This document shows positions 43,155 to 53,450 of a stretch of DNA of 64,000 nt, piece after piece. The translations under genes and the position numbers were made by a program. The DNA lies in the NCBI RefSeq assembly GCF_004298145.1, contig NZ_SCRH01000015.1:124001-188000 (forward strand), given 5' to 3'. The notes under the pieces are model-generated. The model was not told the DNA's origin. It saw only the letters and a list, made by a program, of their open reading frames with translations, and searched no databases. The stretch's first letter is position 1. Each line of letters opens with the position of its first letter. Source of the stretch: Mycobacterium sp. (GTDB taxonomy: Bacteria; Actinomycetota; Actinomycetes; Mycobacteriales; Mycobacteriaceae).

Positions 43155-45775
43155 CAGAACACCAGTACTCCCGATTGCGGTGGCGCGTCGTCATCGACGA
43201 CAGCGGACCGAACGGTCGGTGCGAACATCGCAAAGTCATAGGCGGGCAGTCCTTTACCCACCTGCACGACCACCTCGGCGTAACTCAATCCGCGCCGGTC
43301 AACCGCAATGTCATCGATCGCGACGACCGAATGTCCAGCCGTGACCGCGGTATCGGTGAACAACGAGGCGTCGAAGGGCGCGGGGTGGGCGGTGCGTTGT
43401 TGCGAATCATCGCCATCACGCCGCCCAAGCGAAGGTCGCTGTTCACCGGCAGGACTGAAAGAAGTGGCTGTCAACGCCGTTGCGATACCGCTGTTCGGGT
43501 CGTCGAGCATGGCTTGCACCTGAGTCCACAGTGAATTGGCCCCCTCGGCGCGCACCGCACCACAGGCCACCGCATGCGACCAATTGTCCAGTGCTGAACC
43601 TGATCCGACACCGGGCATTTGGAGCAATGCGGACGGTTCGTCACGCAGCGCCCGTTCCGCTGATTCCAGCATCCGTTCCCACGGCGCGGTCAGCCATCCC
43701 GTCGTATAGATCTGCTGCCGCAGCGCACGCGCGGTCGCCTCGACATCGGTGCCGATGGGGTCAGCCACACCGATCTGCATGGCGCGTGGCAAACCATCCT
43801 GGATGTAGAACCGGCCGGTTTTGGTCGGCTCTATCGGGCCGAACGGCGCCCGCAGAACCTCCCCCAGGACTCGGTTCCAGGCCAGCAATTGTCCGTATGC
43901 CAGTGACAATCGGCGGACATCTTCAAGTGCGGCACGGAGATTGAATTCGATCGCCTCCAGCTCGGCGAGTCGGGACTCCTGTAGGTTCAGTGTTGCAAAG
44001 ATATCGCGCTGGCCGAGCGCGAACAGCGCCAAGGCCGCGATGAAGTACACCGCTACGCCAATGCCGCCGACCAGCAACGCGAACGACGATGCCACCCAAC
44101 CCGTTGCGGCGATGGCCAGCAGTACGAACAGCGCGACGAACACTGTCCATCCGGCGGTTCGGGTGATGGCTGCGATGACCTGCTGGCGCCGGCGGAGCTT
44201 TCCATCCACCGGGGCCCGTTCGGCGGTATCCCGTATCCGCTGCACCAGGTCGCTGACTTCGTCACGAGCGCGACCGAGGAAGTCGGCGAGAATCGAACTC
44301 ACTTGGGACGCATAACTTCGCTCGGCCGCCGCCTCCCAAGAAATCAGTTTTGCGGAGGCTTGCCGAGCTTCAATTCCGGCGGCGCCGTCGTTGAATGTCC
44401 TTTCCAGCCGGCTCTTGAGGTCCTCAATCGCAATCACGTCACCGGCGGTGACTTGCGGAACCCCGATGACCGCGGCGAGTGATGCGGGGATCTCGGTGAA
44501 CGCGTCGGCAGCGCTTGGCACGACGTCGGCGCTGTTGTGCAGCACACCCACCCCCGCACCCACGGTGACCGGTTCGATGCCCGATGACCGCCGACCTCCG
44601 TCGGCCAGGGTCAACGCTCCGTTGATGTAGTCGACCCACAGTGCAGTGAGATCTGTCGGGGCGAGCTGCCGTATTCCTCGTTCCGCTTCGAGAACGGTGC
44701 TCATTTCGTCGGCGCTGCGCGCGAATTCTTGCCAGTTTGCGAGTTCGCTGCCGGCAACGACCGCGAACGCCGAATCGGAGCAGCCGAACACAGTGTGCTG
44801 CACGGTAGTCGCCAGCGCCGACGACATCGAGCCCACCAGACCCGACAGCCACACCGACGGCGCATTACGCAGCGCCGCCCACAGGAACGAGAAGAATATC
44901 TTCAACGCCGCCCGCACTGAGATCGCTTGCGGTTTGGGCTTGCCGATCTCGACACGCGCGCCGCGCAAGACGTCGCGGTGTTTGGTCCACAGTGCACGCG
45001 CGACCGTTTGGGCGGCTAACGCATCATCGGGTGCGTATCCCACCGGGACCGGGCCGCCACGCGGCAGCGGTAGCCGTCCGCCACTGTCGAATAGTTTGAG
45101 TCGTAGTTGGTCTTCGACACCCGTGGCGTCGAGTCGACGATAGAAAGAGCGGACAGTGCGCAGCGTGCTGCCGGGCAGTATCGCCAGGTCGTCGAACACG
45201 ACACGGTCGATGCCACTCCATAGGCCGGCTGCGGCGGCGACGACCGGTGCGACGTACCGTGCTACCTCGAAGGGATCGGTCAGCCGGTCCAGCGCCATGG
45301 ACCCCAATCCCGGTCCGGCGGAGTCCTCGGGCGCAACGAGGAGATTGTGCCAACCCTCCAGCACCAGGGTTGGATCGTAGTTCGCGTCGAGGGCGGCACC
45401 ATGATTGAAGAGTAAGCGCAACAAGGTGATTGGCGTTCCGACTGCGCTGGCGCGCACGATCTGCTCGAGGGTTTGCTCAGCGGCGCGCGCAGCCGGCCGA
45501 CCCTCCGATTCGTCAACGGGAACCAGAACCGCCACGCGCAGTCGGTGATGCCGCCGACCGGTCAACACGTGCTGCAGAACCACCGCGGACGAACGCCCAG
45601 AGGTGACCAGCGTCGCGGGCACCGATGCGCTGCCGATGTCGCCCGAGCTTACCCAGATGAATGGATCGATGAGCCCGGCAGCGGAGTAATCGGTGAGGAC
45701 CGCGAAGATCTCGTCGACGTCGCCATGTGGTGCCAGCACGAGTGCCAGCGTTGGTGGATCCGGATGCACGATCAC
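43154..45775 (-). CDS. Large protein with a two-TM hairpin, cassette gene 6
   Basis: An 873-residue protein of unknown family. No signal peptide. A globular N-terminal region (1-280), a weakly hydrophobic stretch at about 290-325, a long helical region (450-535), then two clear TM segments: GWTVFVALFVLLAIAATGW (542-560) and SFALLVGGIGVAVYFIAALALFAL (564-587). A 285-residue C-terminal region follows. Both termini would face the cytoplasm. It starts two bases after the tubulin-like stop. The position next to the tubulin-like gene suggests a membrane platform (inference). Confidence 0.7.
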   Translation of the reverse strand: MIVHPDPPTLALVLAPHGDVDEIFAVLTDYSAAGLIDPFIWVSSGDIGSASVPATLVTSGRSSAVVLQHVLTGRRHHRLRVAVLVPVDESEGRPAARAAEQTLEQIVRASAVGTPITLLRLLFNHGAALDANYDPTLVLEGWHNLLVAPEDSAGPGLGSMALDRLTDPFEVARYVAPVVAAAAGLWSGIDRVVFDDLAILPGSTLRTVRSFYRRLDATGVEDQLRLKLFDSGGRLPLPRGGPVPVGYAPDDALAAQTVARALWTKHRDVLRGARVEIGKPKPQAISVRAALKIFFSFLWAALRNAPSVWLSGLVGSMSSALATTVQHTVFGCSDSAFAVVAGSELANWQEFARSADEMSTVLEAERGIRQLAPTDLTALWVDYINGALTLADGGRRSSGIEPVTVGAGVGVLHNSADVVPSAADAFTEIPASLAAVIGVPQVTAGDVIAIEDLKSRLERTFNDGAAGIEARQASAKLISWEAAAERSYASQVSSILADFLGRARDEVSDLVQRIRDTAERAPVDGKLRRRQQVIAAITRTAGWTVFVALFVLLAIAATGWVASSFALLVGGIGVAVYFIAALALFALGQRDIFATLNLQESRLAELEAIEFNLRAALEDVRRLSLAYGQLLAWNRVLGEVLRAPFGPIEPTKTGRFYIQDGLPRAMQIGVADPIGTDVEATARALRQQIYTTGWLTAPWERMLESAERALRDEPSALLQMPGVGSGSALDNWSHAVACGAVRAEGANSLWTQVQAMLDDPNSGIATALTATSFSPAGEQRPSLGRRDGDDSQQRTAHPAPFDASLFTDTAVTAGHSVVAIDDIAVDRRGLSYAEVVVQVGKGLPAYDFAMFAPTVRSAVVDDDAPPQSGVLVF

Positions 45776-45777
45776 CT

Positions 45778-48700
45778 TCAGAACGTCCCCGTATTGGGAA
45801 CCAAAATGCTCTCGGCGTCAAGGGCGATCCGATCGGATGGCACCGAATTCGGCTGCGCAACGGACTGGTTGCGGATCTGAGCCTCGGCTCGGACCCTGGC
45901 CTCTTGGATCATTTGGATGAGAGTTTCGGTGGCCCACAACACATCCGGAGCGAGGTCGCGGAAAATCGGTGTCTTGCCGGCCTTGGTGCGAGTCGCAATG
46001 ACCGAGTAGCGTCCCAACCCTGTCATTCCGTCGCTGCCTTCGGGCAGATACTCGGCGGCGAGTTGTCGCACCGTTGTCAACCACTCGATAGCCGTGTCCG
46101 CCCGCTCCCTGGCGGTCCGTGCCGACAGGAGTTCGGGAATCCGCGAAAGCTCATGCTGCGTGCCGTCCTCGCCGCGTAAGAAGTCCACGAGGCGTTCGGC
46201 CGCCGCCGGTTGCACGATGCCGCTGGCCGGATCCTGTGAATTGGCGTCGAAAAGCTCGCGCAGCACACGGTAGGGCCGCAGCGAGCGCATCACCGGCGGC
46301 TCATGGCATTGCGCAATCGCGAGCAAGATCGACTCCAGCACCGCAGGCAACCAGTCATACGACGCGGTGAACTGTGACGGCGGGGTGAGCAGCGGGTTGG
46401 GGAAAGGTATCCAGCGCTGGTTGTCGTCGTCATAAATGCGGACCGGCTCGGTGTACGGCGATACCGGCAGACGGACCCGACCGGTCATCTGCCCGAGCAA
46501 CCATCCGGCCGTCATCGCGCGGCGTTCGGCATCAGTCATCGGCAACGAGGCCTGCAGCGGCCGGGTGCGACGGAACCGCCAGAACGCGGAACGGCCCGGA
46601 CCAGCGGTCGACGACCACTGCTGCGCGGCCGGGCCGAGGACCGAATCGAAAGCCAGCGGTGAATAATTCGGGTACGACCCGAAGATGTCGACGCGGGTCA
46701 TGCTGTCCTCGTCGGACAACGACCGCTGGAAGTTGTCCTTGGATGCCTGGTCGATTCGCGGGTTGGACCGCAACACTTTGCCCAGTTCGTGGGCCACGGA
46801 CTGGCCGAGGAAGGGCACATCGGAGAACTTGTAGCGGTACACCAGCTGTCGGCCTGGATGTACGGCCTGTAGCGCCTGGTCGTTGACGCTGGCCAATGGC
46901 CGCGCCAGTGACAGCGCCTCGCTGAACTTGGCGACGATGTCGTTGCGGCGCATGGCGAGTTCGGACTCGGCGGCGCCCACACCTTGCACATAGTCGCGCA
47001 GCGAGAGCTTGCAGAACTCGTGGAACGCCTCACCCGGGCGGCCCACATACAGGCGTGCCCGCTCCAGCAGCTCGGCGGGCCGAGTGTGCACGTCGTACCG
47101 GGCCAGCGACGGCACCAGCGACGCCCTCGTCTCGGGATCAGTGCCAAAGGCGCGGGTCACCCAGTTCGCGGTGCGTTCCAGTAGCCCCCCGGGGGCGGCG
47201 ATGCCACCGGTGGTCTGCCACTCGCCGACGATCACGCGGGCGGTACTCTCGGTAACCGCAACCGCAAACGGTGGCGCCGATTGCCCGGTCACCAGTGCCT
47301 GCGGCAGATCGAGTTCGTAGCGCGCCTTGAACGCCGTCGAATTGATCAGCAGCACTTCGTTGTTAGCTTCGGCGAACCGGCCGGGAGCCAGCTCGTCGGC
47401 GTCCGCCGGCCAGGCCGCGTACTGGTCGGTGGCCAGTCGCGCCAGCCCGACGTCCGACGGCGGCTCGGACTCTGCGCGCTCCAAAATCACCTGCGCTTCG
47501 CCGATCGCGGTGCTCAGCGAGGCGAGCAGTTCACCGCCGACCACCTTCAGCACATCGGCCACCTTGGCCGATGCGCCGGCGTACACCGCCCGCCGGATGT
47601 TGCCCTGGAACCCTTCGAGTGCGGTGTGCAGAAGCTGGTCGGCGTTGGAAATCGAACCGCGTAGTGCGGCTATGGTTGACTCGACGTTCGGAGCCAGCGC
47701 GACAACGTCTTTGGGCCCCATCGACCCCAGATCGCACATCGAGGTGGCGAGTTCGTCGTCGATGTAGCGGCGCAGGTTGTCGACCACCCCGCGTGCGTAA
47801 GGAAGGCTGAAGTTCGCGATGGCGTATGCGACCAGAGCGTCGATGCGATCAACGAATTCGCAGTGCCAGCCGAAGGCCATTCGGTATGCGGCGTCGGTGA
47901 TGGCTTTGCTCAACGATGCCCGGCGGTTGGCGATCGCCTGGCGGAAGATCGGTACCCACTGCTCGGCGGTCATCCCCTCGGGGTTTGGCAGGTACCCACG
48001 CAGCTGGTGGTCGATGAGCGCGCCGGTGGTGGCGGTGACACCGCGAGAAGGGAACGCCGTGTTTGTCATCCAGCCGCCGAGCAATCGCATCCGGTTCTTC
48101 TCGTCGCCGGAGGTCGCCGGTAGACCTAGACGGTCGCAGATCGCGGTCCACTGGCTGTCTATCAGCGAGTCGAGTTGCTCGGTTCCCGACGCGGGGTTGC
48201 CTGGCTGCAAATGGCCGGACAACAGCTTGTCCACGCAGCTGCGGGCCAGTCGCTGGGCGGCATATTCCGCGTAGCGGTCGCGGCCCATCGACAGACTGGA
48301 AAACCCATACGTCCCCCACGGCAACGGATCCCAGACCTGATTGCCCCAGCCCAACAGATCCCGGTCACCGGCCGGTGACGAGGTGTTGCCCAGGTCGTAG
48401 GAAACGAACTGATCGCTAGCGATGCCGCTCATCATCAGGCCGGCCAGGCCCCGGCCCAGGCCGCGATAGACCGCGTTCTGTGAGCCGTCACCGAACAGGG
48501 TCCGTTCGGCACCCACATAGCGGCCGACCGGAAAGACCCGCGCGAACGGGATCGCTTCGCCTTCGCCGTGTTGCTGACCCAGCGCGCGCAGGATGCGCAC
48601 GTCGTGTTCGCGCGCCGACCCCAACTGGCTGGCCACGACCTCGCCCAACAGAGCTAAGGCGTTGGCACGCACGCCGATTCGTGCGCTTTCCGGCAGCGAG

Positions 48701-49353
48701 TCGAAGATATCGGGGGTGACCATGAATACGCCCATCAGCTTGGGGTCCAGTCCGGATACCAGCGTCAACAGCCGACAGATGTCCAGCGCCATCGATGCGC
48801 CCGCGCCGCCGGCCATCGACGACACCACCAGCACCAGTGGCGGCTCGTTGGGGTCGAAGTCCCCCATGCCGGGCACATCCAGCTGCGCCATCTCAGACAT
48901 CGCCTCGACCCGGAACAGCTGATCCCAGGCGGTCTGCAGCTGCTGGCGGATTTCGCCGGCCTTGCTCAGCGTGATCATCCGGCCGATGGCGCGATACTGG
49001 CCGGCGCCCGCCGAGATCGGGTTGGTGACTTCGTCGGGCTGCCGCGGCGCCCAGGTCGCGATCGTGTCCAGCGCGGACTCCGATGCCATCCGCTGCGACA
49101 ACGCGCTGTCGAGGATCGCGTAACTGCTGCCCTGCGGTCCGGCGCCGATGTAGGTGCCGCCCTGCGCGACGACATTGCCCAGGCCGTCCGGCCCGGTCTC
49201 GGCCCCACTCGGAACGTCGATGTGGACGAACTGCCATCCCATCGGCAGCGAATACACGCCTGCGGCAAGCAGTTCCGACCGCAGCTGGTCCATCATGTAA
49301 GCCAGCGTCGCACCGCCAGAACCACCACATCCCACTACCAAAAACCGCCTCAT
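45778..49353 (-). CDS. Tubulin-like GTPase-fold protein (Tubulin_2 type), cassette gene 5
   Basis: A 1191-residue protein. MRRFLVVGCGGSGGATLAYMMDQL gives a phosphate-binding first loop GCGGSGG (8-14). LVLVVSSMAGGAGASMALDICRLL has AGGAGAS (181-187) where tubulin and FtsZ have GGGTGSG. Both features point to the Tubulin_2-type families that I recall from bacterial conflict and cell-shape systems. The remaining 800 residues are helical with no recognised domain. ATG 49353 overlaps the stop of the secreted vWA gene (TGATG). Whether it polymerises or hydrolyses GTP is not shown by sequence. Confidence 0.75.
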   Translation of the reverse strand: MRRFLVVGCGGSGGATLAYMMDQLRSELLAAGVYSLPMGWQFVHIDVPSGAETGPDGLGNVVAQGGTYIGAGPQGSSYAILDSALSQRMASESALDTIATWAPRQPDEVTNPISAGAGQYRAIGRMITLSKAGEIRQQLQTAWDQLFRVEAMSEMAQLDVPGMGDFDPNEPPLVLVVSSMAGGAGASMALDICRLLTLVSGLDPKLMGVFMVTPDIFDSLPESARIGVRANALALLGEVVASQLGSAREHDVRILRALGQQHGEGEAIPFARVFPVGRYVGAERTLFGDGSQNAVYRGLGRGLAGLMMSGIASDQFVSYDLGNTSSPAGDRDLLGWGNQVWDPLPWGTYGFSSLSMGRDRYAEYAAQRLARSCVDKLLSGHLQPGNPASGTEQLDSLIDSQWTAICDRLGLPATSGDEKNRMRLLGGWMTNTAFPSRGVTATTGALIDHQLRGYLPNPEGMTAEQWVPIFRQAIANRRASLSKAITDAAYRMAFGWHCEFVDRIDALVAYAIANFSLPYARGVVDNLRRYIDDELATSMCDLGSMGPKDVVALAPNVESTIAALRGSISNADQLLHTALEGFQGNIRRAVYAGASAKVADVLKVVGGELLASLSTAIGEAQVILERAESEPPSDVGLARLATDQYAAWPADADELAPGRFAEANNEVLLINSTAFKARYELDLPQALVTGQSAPPFAVAVTESTARVIVGEWQTTGGIAAPGGLLERTANWVTRAFGTDPETRASLVPSLARYDVHTRPAELLERARLYVGRPGEAFHEFCKLSLRDYVQGVGAAESELAMRRNDIVAKFSEALSLARPLASVNDQALQAVHPGRQLVYRYKFSDVPFLGQSVAHELGKVLRSNPRIDQASKDNFQRSLSDEDSMTRVDIFGSYPNYSPLAFDSVLGPAAQQWSSTAGPGRSAFWRFRRTRPLQASLPMTDAERRAMTAGWLLGQMTGRVRLPVSPYTEPVRIYDDDNQRWIPFPNPLLTPPSQFTASYDWLPAVLESILLAIAQCHEPPVMRSLRPYRVLRELFDANSQDPASGIVQPAAAERLVDFLRGEDGTQHELSRIPELLSARTARERADTAIEWLTTVRQLAAEYLPEGSDGMTGLGRYSVIATRTKAGKTPIFRDLAPDVLWATETLIQMIQEARVRAEAQIRNQSVAQPNSVPSDRIALDAESILVPNTGTF

Positions 49354-52034
49354 CAGGCTCCTCCTCCAAAGGGTTTGAACGGACTGTGGTCGAGCTGCGC
49401 ATCCGCGAACGGGTCGTCACCCGCCTCCGCCGTGGTGGCCACAGCGAAAGGTGTTGCCACTCGCGGGTCGTCGCCGTCGACCGGGTGCGCCAAGCCGTCG
49501 TCCACCGCGCGGTGCCGCAACATGGTCAACGTCTCAGGCAGCCGGCGATCGATGTCCTCGTACCGCTCGCGCCGCTGTGCGACGTTGGATTGACCGGGGA
49601 CCATCAACAACACTTCTGCCTTGTTGGGTGCGCCGCGCGGATCGTGCAGCACGACCCAGGTGCCGTGGACGGTTATCGGCAGCACCGCCTGCAGGCCGCT
49701 CGCATCGGTGGACGGTATCTCCGATCCGGCGCTGACATACCCGGCAGCGTTGACCTTCACATGCCCGACACCGAACGGGCTGCGGCCGGTGACCACGGAT
49801 AGCTCGACACCCTCCACCAGCAGAGTGCGTGCACCGCCGGCCAGCCCCGGCACCGGGTTGATCAGGTCGGTGTCGGCCATCTCGAACGGGGCCCCGTCAC
49901 GCAGGACGACGTCGGCGTCGACCTCGACGGGGATGCGCTGGGCCAACATGGGCGCACCGGGGATCCGGCTGACGTACCACTTGGCCGCGTACAGCAGGAC
50001 GAGCGGAATGCCCGGCCCGAGCAGCAGCGCTGCAAGAAGCACCAGCACGAAATTGGTGGTGCTCAGCGCTTTCACCATGGACGCTGTGAACGCGACGTCG
50101 ACGGTCTGTACTTGGCTCGGATCATCTTTGGAGGCAATGTGAATCGGCACGGTGCCGTTAAGTCCGCCATGCCCCTCGTGGTCGGTGTGCAATGTGACGG
50201 GCAGGCCGGCCTTCTGCCCGTCGTCGAGATTGAGGCAGTTGCCCGGACCGGTCGCCGTCGATGTCACATCGACCGTGGCGACACCGTCGGGGGCGGTCCG
50301 GATAGTGGGCCGTTCGCCGTTCGCGATCCACACGCAACCAGGGCCGGTAATCTGCAACTGAGTTGTTGCCTGCTCGGTCCCTTGCACAGTGCCGAAGTCG
50401 ATGCGCTCACCCGGCGCGGGCAGCCCGAGCCTCGGCAGAATTTGGATGGGCTTGTCCACCTGTTGGGGTGAAAGTTGGGTGCCCGGCGCGTTGGGCGCCG
50501 GTGCGGTGGTGATTACCAACGACATCCGCACACTGGCCGCACCCGGCTTGACGTTGGTCAGGTCGATGTCGACCGGTTTGCCGATTTCGTTCTTGGACAC
50601 CGAGTCCAGCACCTTGATCGGTGCGGCGCCGTCGACCGCCAGCACCGCTGACATCGCCGCCTCGCCGGCGAGGCCGTTCGGGTCGATCGGCTTGCCCTGC
50701 TCGTCGACCAGGCCGAACGTCACGCCCCGCATCACTTGTCCGGCGCGCCACGGAGAGTTCGGATTTTGGTTGACGGTGGGGAAGATGTCGGTGGTGATAT
50801 GGATGGCTACCCGCGATACCGCGTCGGGATGCTGCCCGGTGGTGTCGACATACACGATCGCCCACTGGCCCGGCCATTTCGGGCTGTTCCCGCCGTGGAT
50901 CGAGATCGTCTGCGCGGACTCCGACTGCCACTGGTAGCTGACCGCTATGCCCTCGAGGGAGGCATCGACTTGATGCCCCTTGTTGGGGAGCTGCAGCTGC
51001 TGGCCGGACGGTGAAATCAGGTACGGGACAATGCCGGGCATGCCGCCCGAGCCCAGGATGTTGACCGATTTCACCGAACGGTCCACCACGAAATTGTGCC
51101 GCGCTTCCTGGCAGACGTTCTGGTGACAGACCGGCTTGCTGTCGACGAAACGCGGAGTCGGATTGAGCGCGTCGAAAGCGAGCAACATCTGGTCGATGTT
51201 GGAGACTTGGTAGAACGCACCGGGTTTGGGGTCCAAGATACCGCCGCACTTGGTGCCGCCGGGCCCGGTTCCGGTAGCGATCGCTGACATCACGTCGAAG
51301 TCGCGGGTGGCCGCTTGGTCTCCGAGGCCGACGCCGAGCATCACGATGTGTGCGGACCGCAGTTGATCAGCCATCCCACCCGGCCGGCAGATGGAATCTG
51401 TTGCCCGTTGGATCATTTCGGTGATACCCGCTGGGCTGCCAAGGTCGACGTCCGGGGCGTACGGACGGCTGCCGGCGCGCTGGGAGAAATCGATCTTGCC
51501 GTCGGAAAACCATGCGATCGCCTGGCAGCGGTGGGGGTTGCCCTGCGCGTGGTCGGTCAACGACTGCCGGGCTCCGTCGAGGGCTAGCCAGTAATCGGTA
51601 TCCGCGCCGCTGTTGCGGCCGGCCAAAGTCTGCAGCCGGCTATTGACCGAGTCCGCCGAAGCACCGGTCAATGGAGTCCAGTCCTGCCGGACGCTATAGC
51701 CTTCGGCGAAGCCCGCAATAGCCACATCGAGCTTGGAGCTCGTGCGATCCGCATAGCCGGCAAGGGTTTTCACTAAATACTTCGCGGCTTCGACCCGGGC
51801 CGCCTGCGGGTCAGTGCCCTTCAGACTGCCCGACTCGTCGACCAGGATGAGCAGATCGCCGGCCTTCTGCGAAGCCAGACAACCCCCGTAGCGGTTGACG
51901 GCGGCGTTATCGGGATCCTCCGGGGCCGCATCAGCAGTCGCACCGATCCACCCGGGGGCCGACATGGCCAGCGCCAACGCTCCCGCCGCAGCCACCCGCA
52001 GCAAGCAAGGGTATCGGAGCAGTCGTGGACGCAT
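49353..52034 (-). CDS. Secreted, membrane-anchored vWA-domain protein, cassette gene 4
   Basis: An 893-residue protein with a Sec-type signal (RLLRYPCLLRVAAAGALALAM, cleavage near residue 37). A vWA domain follows with MIDAS residues Asp66, Ser68 and Ser70 in LILVDESGSLKGTD and FSDGKIDF later. Four cysteines in CRPGG, CGG, CHQNVC suggest disulfides outside the membrane. One TM segment (FVLVLLAALLLGPGIPLVLLYAA, about 661-683) is followed by a 200-residue cytoplasmic tail ending DDPFADAQLDHSPFKPFGGGA (in parts). It looks like a receptor or adhesin linking the outside to the tubulin-like protein encoded next. Confidence 0.8.
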   Translation of the reverse strand: MRPRLLRYPCLLRVAAAGALALAMSAPGWIGATADAAPEDPDNAAVNRYGGCLASQKAGDLLILVDESGSLKGTDPQAARVEAAKYLVKTLAGYADRTSSKLDVAIAGFAEGYSVRQDWTPLTGASADSVNSRLQTLAGRNSGADTDYWLALDGARQSLTDHAQGNPHRCQAIAWFSDGKIDFSQRAGSRPYAPDVDLGSPAGITEMIQRATDSICRPGGMADQLRSAHIVMLGVGLGDQAATRDFDVMSAIATGTGPGGTKCGGILDPKPGAFYQVSNIDQMLLAFDALNPTPRFVDSKPVCHQNVCQEARHNFVVDRSVKSVNILGSGGMPGIVPYLISPSGQQLQLPNKGHQVDASLEGIAVSYQWQSESAQTISIHGGNSPKWPGQWAIVYVDTTGQHPDAVSRVAIHITTDIFPTVNQNPNSPWRAGQVMRGVTFGLVDEQGKPIDPNGLAGEAAMSAVLAVDGAAPIKVLDSVSKNEIGKPVDIDLTNVKPGAASVRMSLVITTAPAPNAPGTQLSPQQVDKPIQILPRLGLPAPGERIDFGTVQGTEQATTQLQITGPGCVWIANGERPTIRTAPDGVATVDVTSTATGPGNCLNLDDGQKAGLPVTLHTDHEGHGGLNGTVPIHIASKDDPSQVQTVDVAFTASMVKALSTTNFVLVLLAALLLGPGIPLVLLYAAKWYVSRIPGAPMLAQRIPVEVDADVVLRDGAPFEMADTDLINPVPGLAGGARTLLVEGVELSVVTGRSPFGVGHVKVNAAGYVSAGSEIPSTDASGLQAVLPITVHGTWVVLHDPRGAPNKAEVLLMVPGQSNVAQRRERYEDIDRRLPETLTMLRHRAVDDGLAHPVDGDDPRVATPFAVATTAEAGDDPFADAQLDHSPFKPFGGGA

Positions 52035-52046
52035 GGGTATCGACTC

Positions 52047-52553
52047 CTACCACCTGCCGGCCCACAGGGCGATCTGCCAAGCACCGATGCCGATTCCAAC
52101 CGCGCAAGGGGCTACCACCACCCAATAGACAGCGCTCAGCCAGGTCGGAGCGGAGTACAGCGAACTAACCCGACGCCGGGTGTCGAGATGGGTGAACCGG
52201 GCCAATGTTCCGATGGCGACCGGACCGGCCAGCAGCCAACCGGTGAACGCCGGCACGGCCGAACCCGTGTACACCGCGACAACGCCTAGCGCGATGCCAA
52301 CCGCGGCAAAGGCGAGCGCGACGACGACCAGCGCCAGCGGCGGACGAGTGACCGCAAGCGGGGCGGTCGTCTCCCCCGCGGAGGCGCCGAAAGGCTTGTC
52401 CGCCGTCTGCTGTAGCAGCGATGGCTCGTCGGCGAACGGATCGAAACCGCCCGCGGTGCTGTAGGGCCTGGGCCGGGCGTCGGTGGGGTGTGCACCCGCA
52501 GACGCGCGACCGCCGAAATCGCTGAAGTCGAAGGGATCGCTGCCAGAAGTCAT
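52047..52553 (-). CDS. Small membrane protein with DPF motifs, cassette gene 3
   Basis: A 168-residue protein. The polar N-terminal 70 residues carry two DPF motifs (SDPFDFSDFGG and GFDPFADEPSLL) and KPFG. Three or four hydrophobic segments follow (LALVVVALAFAAVGIALGVVAVYTG, AFTGWLLAGPVAIGTLA, AVYWVVVAPCAVGIGIGAW). No known family. It starts 132 bp after the DUF4190-like gene and ends 12 bp before the secreted vWA gene. Confidence 0.68.
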   Translation of the reverse strand: MTSGSDPFDFSDFGGRASAGAHPTDARPRPYSTAGGFDPFADEPSLLQQTADKPFGASAGETTAPLAVTRPPLALVVVALAFAAVGIALGVVAVYTGSAVPAFTGWLLAGPVAIGTLARFTHLDTRRRVSSLYSAPTWLSAVYWVVVAPCAVGIGIGAWQIALWAGRW

Positions 52554-52685
52554 CTCAGCTGCCCATCCCGCCTGCCCAGGTGCTGTCGCTTGGCATTCTC
52601 CGTGCTCCCGTATCGCGTATCGGCCGCCTCAGCCGCGGCCGGCACCGCCGCCGGCGTTTCGAAAGACCCTGTCGTGTACATGAAT

Positions 52686-53450
52686 TCAGTACCGGTTCAG
52701 ACAGACAGAGAATGAGCGATCGGGAGGCGACGCGACATAGGTGGAGTTGCACTCCGCATCGGCGGGTACTCGCGCCACGACCATGTAAACACCCGGGCGG
52801 TGCCGGCACGGTACCTGGTACAGATCCAGCGCGTCATCACGCGTCCCTTCGCCAGCCTCATCGCGCTTTTCGATCTCGACGCACTGTCCGACCGTCGCCC
52901 GGTCCAGATCGAGCTTGATATGCGGCCGTATCGGCGCTGGCGCGATCGAAGTGACCACGCTGGGAAGCGGATTCGCGACGGGTGCTGACGGCTGCATGGC
53001 TGCGGCACCGTTCGATCCGCGATCGCCGACAGCAACCAGCCAGACCAGGAGAACGCACAACACGACGCAGAGCAGATAGCCGATGACCAACCCGCAAACG
53101 GCCGCCAGCCACCCACGCTGCCCGGTGCGCTTGATCTGCGGCAGCGCCAAGTGCCCGACTGCGACACCAGCGGGCGGAACCAGGATGCCGAAAATCAGCG
53201 CCAAGACCGCATAGGTGTTCAACGGTGGCCGCGCTGGGGGTCGCTGTGGCCACACCGAAATACCAACGGGGTAATCGCCTGGTGTGGCGCTTGATTGGAT
53301 GTCACTCCACGGTGCGAATAACGGTGGTCCTGAGACGCGTGAAGTCGGCATAGGGTAGCCGGTGAGGGTATCTACGTACGGAGCGGTCGAATCCCGAGAT
53401 CCGGGCGCATCGCTTAATACCGACTGGAAGGGATCGCGATCAGGCAACAC
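52686..53450 (-). CDS. DUF4190-like membrane protein A, cassette gene 2
   Basis: A 254-residue protein. A cytoplasmic N-terminus with RDPFQSVL and many prolines (1-85) is followed by two TM segments (YAVLALIFGILVPPAGVAVGHLAL, GYLLCVVLCVLLVWLVAV) joined by QIKRTGQRG, the DUF4190 pattern. An extracytoplasmic domain (about 170-254) has VGQCVEIEK and CRHRPGVYMVVARVPADAECN with four cysteines. The GTG start at 53450 has no Shine-Dalgarno sequence; TAAAAT six bases ahead fits a leaderless transcript. Paralogue of the protein encoded at 53646. Confidence 0.75.
   Translation of the reverse strand: MLPDRDPFQSVLSDAPGSRDSTAPYVDTLTGYPMPTSRVSGPPLFAPWSDIQSSATPGDYPVGISVWPQRPPARPPLNTYAVLALIFGILVPPAGVAVGHLALPQIKRTGQRGWLAAVCGLVIGYLLCVVLCVLLVWLVAVGDRGSNGAAAMQPSAPVANPLPSVVTSIAPAPIRPHIKLDLDRATVGQCVEIEKRDEAGEGTRDDALDLYQVPCRHRPGVYMVVARVPADAECNSTYVASPPDRSFSVCLNRY

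Noticed and set aside
53385..53410. GGTCGAATCCCGAGATCC resembling a tRNA T-arm
   Set aside because: Lies inside the DUF4190-like coding sequence and no cloverleaf can be drawn.
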